Assembly (NCBI GenBank): GCA_020636005.1
Contig: JACJYR010000001.1
Span: forward strand, 692,001-756,000
Length of the DNA: 64,000 nt
DNA from: Lewinellaceae bacterium
GTDB lineage: Bacteria > Bacteroidota > Bacteroidia > Chitinophagales > Saprospiraceae
Direction of reading: 5' to 3'
How positions within the stretch are numbered: the stretch's first letter is position 1; each line of letters opens with the position of its first letter. Below, piece by piece: positions 50,284 through 58,452 of the stretch. The notes beneath the pieces were generated by a model. The model was not told the DNA's origin, did not search any database, and saw only the letters and a list, made by a program, of their open reading frames with translations. A program made the position numbers and the translations under genes.

Positions 50284-51654
50284 ATGACGTCAGCCAAGGT
50301 TTATAGATTAATTCTCAGTTATTTCGATAATTGGTTCATTCCATTACGGATTCAAAATTCCTTTATCAGTCTAAGGAAGTCCCGCCTGCTGGTCTCTATT
50401 CACATTTTCCTGTTTTTTATTTGCTTTTTCTTCGAGTTTTTTAACGAGAACTACCCCGGGGTGACTAATCCACCGCTAAAGTTTGCAATGAGTTCATCCA
50501 TTCTGTTGCTCTATGTTTTTAAGAAACGTGGAGATTTTATCATTTCCGGCAATCTTTTAGCCGCAGTGGTCTCTATCGTACTGGCAGTGGCTACTTTCGG
50601 GACAGGGGGGCTTTATTCCGACAATTTACTTTGGATGATGGCTGCCCCCTTGCTTGCACTCCTGTTTGCAAACATAGTTTCTGGAATTTTCTGGCTGTCA
50701 GCCCTTATCCTTTTTACTATATTCTTATTCCTTCTTGATTTACAAACCCCTGGTTCATACAGGGAACAAACCTATGCTTTGGATGGCCTTTATTTTGTAA
50801 TAACCTTTATCGGGTTGTTTATCATGGTGGTCGGCATCGTTTTCATTTTCGCAAAAGGCCAGGAAATCATCATCAAGGCCCTCGACGAAAAGCAAAGACA
50901 GCTCTCCCTGCAAAAAGCCGAACTCACCAAGCAGACCCAATCCCTCCTCGAAGCAGAGGCCAAAATCCTTGCTTCCAATAAAGAACTCTCCCAGTTTGCC
51001 TCTGCCGCCGCCCACGACCTGAAAGAGCCGCTCCGTATGATCAACGTTTACACCCAACTCATCAAGAAGAACTTGGCCGCCCACACCGACCCTGCCACCA
51101 AGGAATACATGGGCTTCGTGACCGACGGGGTGATGCGCATGGAAAAGCTCCTCGTAGATTTGCTGGAATACTCCAGGCTGGGCCGGAAAAATGGCCAGCC
51201 GATGGACGTCAACCTCAACGATACCCTGTTCGTCGTCATCAATAACCTGATGGCTTCCATGAAAGATACACAGGCGGCCGTCCTCGCCAACAACCTGCCC
51301 GTGGTGAAAGGCTCCACCACGGAAATGATGCAGCTCTTCCAAAACTTGATTGCGAACTCCATCAAGTTCCGCCAGAAGGGCATCCACCCGGTCATAGAGA
51401 TAAACCACCACCTGGAGGGCGGAAGGCATACCTTCCTGTTCAAGGACAACGGCATCGGGGTGCCCGAACATTCGCGGGAAAACATTTTCAATATCTTCGA
51501 ACGGCTCCACAGCAAAGAGGAATACGAAGGCACCGGCATCGGACTGGCTACCTGCAAGAAAATCGTCAACAACCTGGGCGGGGATATTTGGGTGAAGCCC
51601 GCCGAGACTGAGGGCACTGTTTTTTGTTTTACCATTCCTGCGCAGCAAAATTGA
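50284..51654 (+). CDS. Membrane sensor histidine kinase
   Basis: A 456-residue kinase. Residues ~1-200 contain about six hydrophobic segments (LLVSIHIFLFFICFFFEFF, LLAAVVSIVLAVATFGTGG, MMAAPLLALLFANIVSGIFW, LSALILFTIFLFLLDL, FVITFIGLFIMVVGIVFIF) and no recognisable periplasmic sensor domain. A short coil leads to the DHp helix with the phosphorylated His244 (ASAAAHDLKEPLRMINVYTQ) and an HATPase domain: N box NLIANSIKFRQKG, G1 DNGIGVPEHSRENIF, G2 GTGIGLATCKKIVNNLGG. The 5' part is clearly AT-richer than the 3' part. It follows the synthase gene by 83 bases; no response regulator is adjacent. Confidence 0.92.
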   Translation: MTSAKVYRLILSYFDNWFIPLRIQNSFISLRKSRLLVSIHIFLFFICFFFEFFNENYPGVTNPPLKFAMSSSILLLYVFKKRGDFIISGNLLAAVVSIVLAVATFGTGGLYSDNLLWMMAAPLLALLFANIVSGIFWLSALILFTIFLFLLDLQTPGSYREQTYALDGLYFVITFIGLFIMVVGIVFIFAKGQEIIIKALDEKQRQLSLQKAELTKQTQSLLEAEAKILASNKELSQFASAAAHDLKEPLRMINVYTQLIKKNLAAHTDPATKEYMGFVTDGVMRMEKLLVDLLEYSRLGRKNGQPMDVNLNDTLFVVINNLMASMKDTQAAVLANNLPVVKGSTTEMMQLFQNLIANSIKFRQKGIHPVIEINHHLEGGRHTFLFKDNGIGVPEHSRENIFNIFERLHSKEEYEGTGIGLATCKKIVNNLGGDIWVKPAETEGTVFCFTIPAQQN

Positions 51655-51657
51655 GCT

Positions 51658-51771
51658 TTAGTAACGATGAAAAAATAACTTCCCTATTTTGATATTGAAA
51701 CCCCAGCACTGGAAGGGTTTTTTAAAAATAATCCCGATTTCACATCGGGATTATTTTTCCTTCGATCCTTA
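51658..51771 (+). repeat. ~111-bp dispersed repeat, copy E
   Basis: TTAGTAACGATGAAAAAATA at the left, full terminal hairpin and CTTCGATCCTTAGG at the right. It begins four bases after the kinase stop codon and could serve as its terminator. The rest of 51655-51969 shows nothing. Confidence 0.88.
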
Positions 51772-51969
51772 GGTTCCTTCCGAGCCTGCCATTTACTTGC
51801 TTACCTGTCGCTTAAATAGCCCAACCGCCACATATTACCCATAGAGCTACCTTTGGAAGTTTGCCATATCGCTGTGCGCTGATTTTGAAAAAAAGGATTG
51901 CCCCCGAAAATACTGCTAAATTTGGCGACCTTACGTTGAATGGTTTTAAAAACAAAAAACACCGGTACC

Positions 51970-52503
51970 ATGCAAGATGCCACTCCTGGCGAAAGAATGG
52001 AAAAGGCTGTTCGGGAATATTTCAAGGGCGAAAAAACCGGGGGATTTGTCCTGCTTGCCTGGGCCTTGATGGCTACCCTGGCCGCCTGGTTTTTGCATGG
52101 GCAATTTGTCGGAAACCTATTCCAGGGAATCGTTCCGCCATTGGTGGCACTGGCCCTGGTACAATTGGCTGTAGGGGCTGCGGTTTGCTTCCTTACAGAC
52201 AGCCGCCGCCGCCGCCTGCTCAGCCAGTTGGCAGGCGCCGGACAATCATGGTTTCCGGCAGAGGTGGAGCGGATGGAAAGGGTCCTCGCTAATTTTGAAA
52301 AAGTAAAAACGGCAGAGCAACTGCTCCTGCTGCTGGGTTTCGGCTTTCTGCTGGGCGGGGTATTTTTCGGGGCAGGGGATTACATGGCCGGCACAGGGGT
52401 TGGCCTTTGCATCCAATCGGCTTTTTCACTGGTGTTCGATCTCTTTGCCTCCCTGCGGGCCAACTTGTACAGGCACGAACTGAAAATGTACGGCAGGGAC
52501 TGA
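51970..52503 (+). CDS. Small membrane protein, unknown function
   Basis: A 177-residue protein with about four membrane helices in two pairs: GGFVLLAWALMATLAAWFLH and IVPPLVALALVQLAVGAAVC, then LLLLLGFGFLLGGVFFGAG and GVGLCIQSAFSLVFDLFASL. A charged loop separates them (VERMERVLANFEKVKTAEQL). The start at 51970 was chosen as the first ATG before the conserved-looking part. I do not recognise the family. Confidence 0.7.
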   Translation: MQDATPGERMEKAVREYFKGEKTGGFVLLAWALMATLAAWFLHGQFVGNLFQGIVPPLVALALVQLAVGAAVCFLTDSRRRRLLSQLAGAGQSWFPAEVERMERVLANFEKVKTAEQLLLLLGFGFLLGGVFFGAGDYMAGTGVGLCIQSAFSLVFDLFASLRANLYRHELKMYGRD

Positions 52504-52540
52504 CCATTTGCGATGTAAAACCCCGGTTCAAACTGTTTTG

Positions 52541-52820
52541 GAGCGACAAAAAAGCAACTTGCCTGTTTCGATTTTGGGGAAACCCCGCCATCCCTTCCAG
52601 GCAGGGCTGATTGGTTCTTAAATTTCAACCCACAACTTCAGTTGTGGGGATACAAACAGGCGTTTTAATCAACCGATTTATCGGTTTTGGGCAGTAAAAC
52701 GGTTAAAGCCGTTGCCTGATGCTCGCCTATCGAAAGCCCAACAACTGAAGTTGTGGGTTAATAAAGCAGAACCAATCAGCCCTGCCTTCCAGGATAAAAA
52801 AGGTTTTTTTTAAAATAACT
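52541..52820 (+). repeat. Degenerate ~111-bp repeat split by an inserted element
   Basis: 52541-52600 resembles the left half of the ~111-bp family (AACTTGCCTGTTTCGATTTT, then AAACCCC) and 52787-52820 the part after it (AGGTTTTTTTTAAAATAAC). The element at 52600-52786 lies between the halves. Confidence 0.5.
52600..52786. repeat. REP-like element 3 with 19-bp terminal inverted repeats
   Basis: GGCAGGGCTGATTGGTTCT (52600-52618) is exactly complementary to 52768-52786. Inside, the palindrome CCCACAACTTCAGTTGTGGG appears on the left and, in part, on the right (CAACTGAAGTTG). CCTTCCAG occurs at both outer borders (52593-52600 and 52785-52792), consistent with a target duplication. With the split repeat around it, it fills 52504-52820; the rest of the gap to yidC holds only a short inverted word repeat near 53103-53175. 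Confidence 0.75.
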
Positions 52821-53085
52821 GGTCATTTTATTTCCCCCTCGGCCCTTGGGAGCGGTTTTTGCAACATGAAAACAGCTTTTGTAAAAAGCATAAACATCTA
52901 AACACAAAAACACAGGCGTGGCCATCCAGCTGCGCCTTTTTCATTCCTGGCTACAATACAGAAAATTTTCAGTGAAACCGGCCGCAGAGGTGGCAAAAAT
53001 CCAACCGCACCCTATTATCCTCCCTTTCTTCCATCATTTCCCTACAATCGTCCAAGGCCGGTACCTTTTGAACAAGGTAAAATTT

Positions 53086-53093
53086 TACCTTTG
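53086..53093 (+). promoter_or_regulatory. -7 box for yidC
   Basis: TACCTTTG, an exact TAnnTTTG, 105 bases before the ATG; a TTTTG lies 15 bases upstream, closer than the usual spacing. Confidence 0.42.
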
Positions 53094-53198
53094 CCCCGCA
53101 AAAAAGGGTTTATGGTTGGTAGTTTATGGTTTGTGGCGGCGTGACCCTCATCAACCAACAATCCGAAACCAAAAACCATCATCACAAGACTCACCTGA

Positions 53199-55145
53199 AT
53201 GGACAAAAATACAATTATAGGATTCCTGCTCATTTTCGCCATCCTGATAGCCTGGCAGCTCACCATGGCGCCGGAGCGCAAAGCCATCGAACAGCGGGAA
53301 CAGGCCCGCCTCGACTCCCTCCGGATGCTGGAGGAAAAAAAAGCCGACAGCCTGGCGCAACTGGAAAACAATGCCCTCGATCAGCCTGAAATGGCCAACC
53401 CACAGGATTCGCTGGCCGTTGCGGCGCAGCAAAACGAGCTGTCCGCCCAATACGGCCCCTTCGCCCCCGCCTCCCTGGGAAAGGAAAGCTTTGAGGTGCT
53501 GGAAAACGACGTGATGCGGATTATTTTCACCAACAAGGGCGGACGCATCAAAGAGGTGCAATTGAAGGATTATTTCAAGGTAGAACTGGACTCCAACCAC
53601 AAAGAAATCAAATTGCCCTTGAAATTGCTGGAAGACGATAAGAACAAATTTGAATACCTGCTGCCGGTAGCTGGTGCCAAAGGGGGCGTTGTGAGCAGCG
53701 AAAAATTGTTTTTCCAGCCCCAAAAACAAGGGTCCAATGCCATTGTTTTCAGGGCCGATGCCGGGCAGGGCAGGTTTTTTGAGCAGCTCTATACCATCGA
53801 GCCGGGAAGCCATGCGATCCACTATGAGCTGCGTTTTACGGGGCTAGACGGTGTGCTGGAAAACGGCAAGGACGAAATGCAACTGCATTGGGTCAACTAC
53901 CTGGACAAGCTCGAACAGAACTACCAATACGAAGCTAACTACTCCACGGTGTACTACAAGCCCGCAGATGAGGATTATGAATATTGCTCCTGCACCTCCA
54001 ACGACGAGGATGACCTAACGGGCAAGCCTATTAAATGGGCCGCCAGTTCTAACCAGTTTTTTGCCAGTGTGCTCATTGCCAAGGACAAACCTTTTAATGG
54101 GGGCGACTTTGCCACAGAGGTGATGGGAAAAGACCAACTGAAAACCTCCCCTGACCTGAAGAAACTGACCACAGATTTGGCCATTCCCATCGACAACCGG
54201 GAAGCCTTCAGCATGGAGATGTACCTCGGACCCAAGGAATTTAAAACCCTGGCCGCCTACGGGAACGACCTGGAGGACATCATCCCCTTTGGCCGCAGCA
54301 TCATGGGCACGGCCAACCGCTGGGTCATCCGCCCGTTGTTCAACTTCCTTTCCAGTTTTATCGGTGTCAAGGGCATTGTCATCCTGGTGCTGACGCTTAT
54401 CGTCAAGCTGCTGCTGTACCCACTGAGCTACAAGATGTTGTACTCGCAGGCAAAAATGGCCGCCCTCAAGCCCCAGCTTGCATCCCTTAAAGAGAAGTTC
54501 AAAGACGACCCCACACAGGTGCAGATGGAGAGCATGAAGATGTACCGGGAGTTCGGGGTGAATCCCTTGGGGGGCTGCCTCCCGGTGGTATTCCAGATGC
54601 CTGTTTGGCTGGCCTTGTACCGGTTTTTCCCGGCGTCCATAGAGTTCCGGCAAGTGGACTTTCTGTGGGCCACTGACCTTTCGAGCTACGATACGGCGTT
54701 CTGGCTGCCTTTCGAGATACCGTTTTACGGGCAGCATGTCAGCATGTTCACACTTTTGTGGGTCGTCACCACCCTGATATACACCTATTATAATATGCAG
54801 CAAATGGACATGGCCAACATGGGCGGCGGCGTAAATGCCAATATGATGAAGTACATGCAGTATGGTATGCCGATCATGTTCCTGTTCTTCTTCAACAACT
54901 TTGCCTCAGGCCTCACCTGTTACCTCGTGTTCAGCAACATCCTCAACGTGGCCCAAACTGTCCTTACCAAAAATGTCATTATTGACAACGAAAAGATAAA
55001 AGCAGAACTGGAAGCCTACCGGAAAAAGCCCAAGAAAAAAGGCGGCTTCCAGTCGCGCCTCGAAGATGCCCTCAAGCAACAACAGGCAATTGCTGCCCAA
55101 CGGGAAGCAGCGGCGGCTTCCAAAGGCGTTAAAAAGAAAAAATAA
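53199..55145 (+). CDS. yidC: Membrane protein insertase YidC
   Basis: A 648-residue YidC/Oxa1 protein with the long Gram-negative type periplasmic domain. First membrane helix: TIIGFLLIFAILIAWQLTMA at residues 3-22. The periplasmic beta domain spans about 80-360. The conserved insertase core follows: MLYSQAKMAALKPQLASLKE, MYREFGVNPLGGCLPVVFQM (with the hydrophilic-groove region), PVWLALYRFFPASIEFRQVD and GLTCYLVFSNILNVAQTVLT. The C-terminus is basic (KKPKKKGGF, KGVKKKK), as expected for ribosome contact. Confidence 0.97.
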   Translation: MDKNTIIGFLLIFAILIAWQLTMAPERKAIEQREQARLDSLRMLEEKKADSLAQLENNALDQPEMANPQDSLAVAAQQNELSAQYGPFAPASLGKESFEVLENDVMRIIFTNKGGRIKEVQLKDYFKVELDSNHKEIKLPLKLLEDDKNKFEYLLPVAGAKGGVVSSEKLFFQPQKQGSNAIVFRADAGQGRFFEQLYTIEPGSHAIHYELRFTGLDGVLENGKDEMQLHWVNYLDKLEQNYQYEANYSTVYYKPADEDYEYCSCTSNDEDDLTGKPIKWAASSNQFFASVLIAKDKPFNGGDFATEVMGKDQLKTSPDLKKLTTDLAIPIDNREAFSMEMYLGPKEFKTLAAYGNDLEDIIPFGRSIMGTANRWVIRPLFNFLSSFIGVKGIVILVLTLIVKLLLYPLSYKMLYSQAKMAALKPQLASLKEKFKDDPTQVQMESMKMYREFGVNPLGGCLPVVFQMPVWLALYRFFPASIEFRQVDFLWATDLSSYDTAFWLPFEIPFYGQHVSMFTLLWVVTTLIYTYYNMQQMDMANMGGGVNANMMKYMQYGMPIMFLFFFNNFASGLTCYLVFSNILNVAQTVLTKNVIIDNEKIKAELEAYRKKPKKKGGFQSRLEDALKQQQAIAAQREAAAASKGVKKKK

Positions 55146-55309
55146 ACAGCTCTTTTAGTGGGGCACATTGATTTTGGCCGCCTTCCAAATATCCGCGATC
55201 ACAATTGGTTTTGTGCAATTCCACAAAGGGGATCATCAAGTGGATGAAGTTGAATGATCCAACACCCGATACAACTTGCGCATCCTTTTGAAATAAACAA
55301 TCAAATTTT

Positions 55310-55849
55310 ATGAAAACCAACTTCGGCTTATTAGCAGTCATTTTATTGACGCTGGCTCTTGTGTCTTGCAACAAGAAAACCAGTAATACCGTGCGGGATG
55401 AACCGGTCACCGAACAGCCTCCCCAGCCTCCTCCTGTTGACACGGAAAAGGAGGAAGCCCAACAAATCGTCGGGTTCCAGAAAACCCCGTGCTTTGGGAA
55501 ATGCCCCATTTATCAGGTGAAAATTTATGCAGACGGAAAAGCGACCTGGTATGGTAAGATGTATGTGGATCGCCTGGGATGGTTCGATGCCACGGTCAAA
55601 AAAGAAGAACTGAACCGCATCGTGGCCAAGGCCAGGGAGTCTGGGTACTTTGGTTTCAGCAGCGAGTACCCGACCGGCCCCAACAAGGTGGCAGATCTGC
55701 CCAGCACCGTTACCTACGTGCGGATGGGCGACCAGGAAAAACAAATCAAAAACACCCACGACGGCCCCGAAAAGCTGGACGAATTCCAAAAATACCTGGA
55801 AAACTTTGTCATGGGGCTGGACTGGAAACCCAGGCCAGAGAAAGAATGA
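55310..55849 (+). CDS. DUF6438 domain lipoprotein
   Basis: A 179-residue lipoprotein (MKTNFGLLAVILLTLALVSC, lipidation at C20), a Pro-rich linker (TEQPPQPPPVDTEKEEAQ), then the DUF6438 signature TPCFGKCPIYQVKIYADGKA with two Cys that may form a disulfide. Family function unknown. Stands alone after yidC. Confidence 0.85.
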   Translation: MKTNFGLLAVILLTLALVSCNKKTSNTVRDEPVTEQPPQPPPVDTEKEEAQQIVGFQKTPCFGKCPIYQVKIYADGKATWYGKMYVDRLGWFDATVKKEELNRIVAKARESGYFGFSSEYPTGPNKVADLPSTVTYVRMGDQEKQIKNTHDGPEKLDEFQKYLENFVMGLDWKPRPEKE

Positions 55850-56004
55850 TCTGCTTTCATCCAAATATCCTGGCCCTTGGCCCTGGTATCCACCTGAATT
55901 AATAGAATTTCCTTAAACATTGGGCGCTGAGGTGTTGTTTCAGTTCGCAACATGGCACGTTTGTTTGCTATAAACTATTGCCTTCCTCATTCAAAAAACT
56001 CACA

Positions 56005-57264
56005 ATGCGCATAGGTGGATTCATATTTTTGGCAGTTATTCTCGGCCTCCTTTTTTTGATGGACTGGTACGTTTTTCAGGGTATCAAGTCGCTTACCTCC
56101 AACCTCCAAAATCAGGTTTTGCGGCAAAGCATCCGGTGGGCGCACTGGATTATCAGCATCGGGCTGCCCTTGGCCATTGCCGTCCTGTACCTGAATGCTG
56201 GCAGGATGAACCCTTATTTTATGTTCATGGGGAGCCTGTTCATCACCATGCTTATCACCAAAGCCGTTTTTGTGGCAGTGTTGATGGGCGGTGATCTATT
56301 CCGGGTGGCCGAAGGTAGCGTCAAATGGCTGGCCCACCAGGCAGGGGCAGGCGATGCCGGCAGCTTCATGCCGGGTCGGCGGAAAGTAGTGAGCCAACTG
56401 GCCCTGGGCGTGGCGGCTATCCCTTTCACTACGTTCCTTTACGGCATTACAAAGGGGAAATACCTCTTCAAAGTCCACCGCCATACACTCTGGTTCGACG
56501 ACCTGCCCGCAGCGTTTGACGGGTTTACCATCGCCCAGATTTCCGATGTCCATTCCGGCAGTTTCGACGACATGGATGCGGTGCGCCGGGGCGTGGAAAT
56601 GGTGAATGCACAAAAGGCCGACCTTTTTGTTTTCACGGGCGATCTGGTCAATAGCGTCGCATCGGAATTCGAACCTTGGGTCAATGTTTTCAAACAGATA
56701 AAAGCCCCGTTCGGCCAATTTTCCATATTCGGAAACCACGACTATGGCGACTATCACCACTGGCCTTCCGAAGACGCCAAAAGGGCCAACCTCCAACAAC
56801 TGAAAGATTACCACGCCGCTGCAGGCTTCCGCTTGCTGCTCGATGAAAATGTAGAAATCGAAAAAGACAGCGAGAAAATCAGCTTGCTCGGCGTCGAAAA
56901 TTGGGGGGTTGACTTTGGCAAACGGGGCAACCTCCGAAAAGCCCTTACCGGCGTTTCCCCCGACAACTTCAAAATCCTCCTTTCCCACGATCCTTCCCAC
57001 TGGGATCATGAAGTGAAAAGTTTTGACCAGCACATCCACCTTACCCTTTCCGGCCATACGCACGGCATGCAAATGGGCGTGGAGATCCCTGGCTTCCGAT
57101 GGAGCCCCGTGAAATACCGCTACCCCAAATGGGCCGGCATGTACGAAGAGGCAGGAAAATTCATCAATGTGAACCGGGGCTTTGGCTATCTAGGCTTTGC
57201 TGGCAGGGTAGGTATCTGGCCAGAGATCACGGTGATTGAGCTTAAAAGGACTGGAGAAGTATAG
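56005..57264 (+). CDS. Membrane-anchored metallophosphoesterase
   Basis: A 419-residue protein with about three to four N-terminal membrane segments (FIFLAVILGLLFLMDWYVF, WIISIGLPLAIAVLYL, MGSLFITMLITKAVFVAVL), then a calcineurin-like phosphoesterase domain with all metal motifs: AQISDVHSGSFDDMD (DxH), FVFTGDLVNS (GD), SIFGNHDYGDYHHWP (GNHD), LLSHDPSHWD and LTLSGHTHGMQMG (GHTH). Similar to YaeI/YkuE-type enzymes. The start is ATG 56005. Substrate unknown; lipid or nucleotide-like phosphoesters are typical of relatives. Confidence 0.9.
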   Translation: MRIGGFIFLAVILGLLFLMDWYVFQGIKSLTSNLQNQVLRQSIRWAHWIISIGLPLAIAVLYLNAGRMNPYFMFMGSLFITMLITKAVFVAVLMGGDLFRVAEGSVKWLAHQAGAGDAGSFMPGRRKVVSQLALGVAAIPFTTFLYGITKGKYLFKVHRHTLWFDDLPAAFDGFTIAQISDVHSGSFDDMDAVRRGVEMVNAQKADLFVFTGDLVNSVASEFEPWVNVFKQIKAPFGQFSIFGNHDYGDYHHWPSEDAKRANLQQLKDYHAAAGFRLLLDENVEIEKDSEKISLLGVENWGVDFGKRGNLRKALTGVSPDNFKILLSHDPSHWDHEVKSFDQHIHLTLSGHTHGMQMGVEIPGFRWSPVKYRYPKWAGMYEEAGKFINVNRGFGYLGFAGRVGIWPEITVIELKRTGEV

Positions 57265-57279
57265 ATTGAAAAACTGGTA

Positions 57280-57351
57280 AATTGGGGAATTAGTAAATTG
57301 GGGAATTGGGTGTTTTACAGCCCAATTCCCCAATTTACTAATTCCCCAATT
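57280..57351. repeat. Perfect 31-bp hairpin of tandem GTAAATTGGGGAATT units
   Basis: The arm 57280-57310 (from AATTGGGG to AATTGGG) contains the unit GTAAATTGGGGAATT about twice and is exactly complementary to 57321-57351; ten-base loop. It lies 15 bases beyond the phosphoesterase stop codon. Confidence 0.85.
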
Positions 57352-58452
57352 CCAAAAAAAGGCTGGTGCGGCAGTGTCAAAAAAGGGAGCCCCCAAAACC
57401 ATCTTCCTCCAGTCCCAGTAATTCCATCAGCATAATAGAAGAAATAAATTCCTTCCAACCTCTGGCTGGGCCTGGGCTCAGATGCTGGCCCCTTCAACCA
57501 GTGTGAATCGGGAGCTCCTGTGACATCTACCCCACCATCCTCTTATATTTCAAGTTTGGGTACGCTTAAATCCGCTGATTTGATTTGAGATTTAAGATTA
57601 CATGCTATTTGATTTATGATTTGGGTCGAAAGTCAAATCTTTAAAAAGTACCCTTATTAGTTGATCTATCGCTCCAACAACTTTTCGTTGAAAGCATGAA
57701 ATAGGCTATCCTGGGCGCCAGGTCCGATCGGCAGATTGCGCAAAAACGTCCTAAATACAATAGTGGCGAAGGCAGCGGAATGGCTGCTTTTTTTAATGGG
57801 AAGAAGGTGAAGGTGGTTGGGGATTGTAAAAAGGCATCGGGCTGGTTAGGGAAGCCCTGTTCATTAAATATGCCTTGCTCAGGGCAATAAGTGTTGGCCA
57901 GTCGCATCACGGGATAAGTGTTAATCGGTTCCGAAAAATATAAATCCGCTGTTAAAGGCACCTTGCAAATAGCTAGGCAGCGCCTGTAAACACGAAAACA
58001 TCAAAAGCTCAGGCTTTCAATGGACTTCGAAAAATGCTACATTTAATTGTTGGAAAAAATAATAGTGTGGGACTGGTCAAATCATTCGGAAGAAGAAAAG
58101 CAGTAATCGAGCAGCTTGGGTAATGTTTTTTCATGGGACTATAAGTTTTTGGATAAAATTGTAATCAGTCTGTTCATGTCCGGCAAAATACCGGGTACTT
58201 TTTTTACTCATGGCAAAGATAGGTTATATATTTTTTCATCAGCCATTTTAACGGCAAAATTTTGATTTTTTTTCATACCAGCCAATCATCTGCTACCGAA
58301 TCAAACAAATTGACCTCCGGCAAAACTTTTCAAAAACCCTATCTTCGCAACCTTGTTTCTACCCAGCATCCAGACATACGCAGTACGCCAATAGGCAGGC
58401 ATGCCAGTAATTACCGGCACCGTTCCGCCCGCCACATACATAACATTTCACC
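57352..58452. other. Long stretch without a convincing gene
   Basis: About 1.1 kb before uvrA. A 106-codon minus-strand frame at 57641-57961 has little protein character and no family resemblance. The right part (58000-58350) is AT-rich. TATCTTCG at 58340-58347 is a near match to the -7 box and may belong to uvrA. No tRNA or repeat family member seen. Confidence 0.4.

Noticed and set aside
52918..53220. A 100-codon + strand frame before yidC
   Set aside because: It runs through repeat words and the yidC promoter region and overlaps the yidC start; no protein features.
57641..57961. A 106-codon minus-strand frame in the long gap before uvrA
   Set aside because: The translation has no family pattern, no signal or domain and unusual composition; probably chance.
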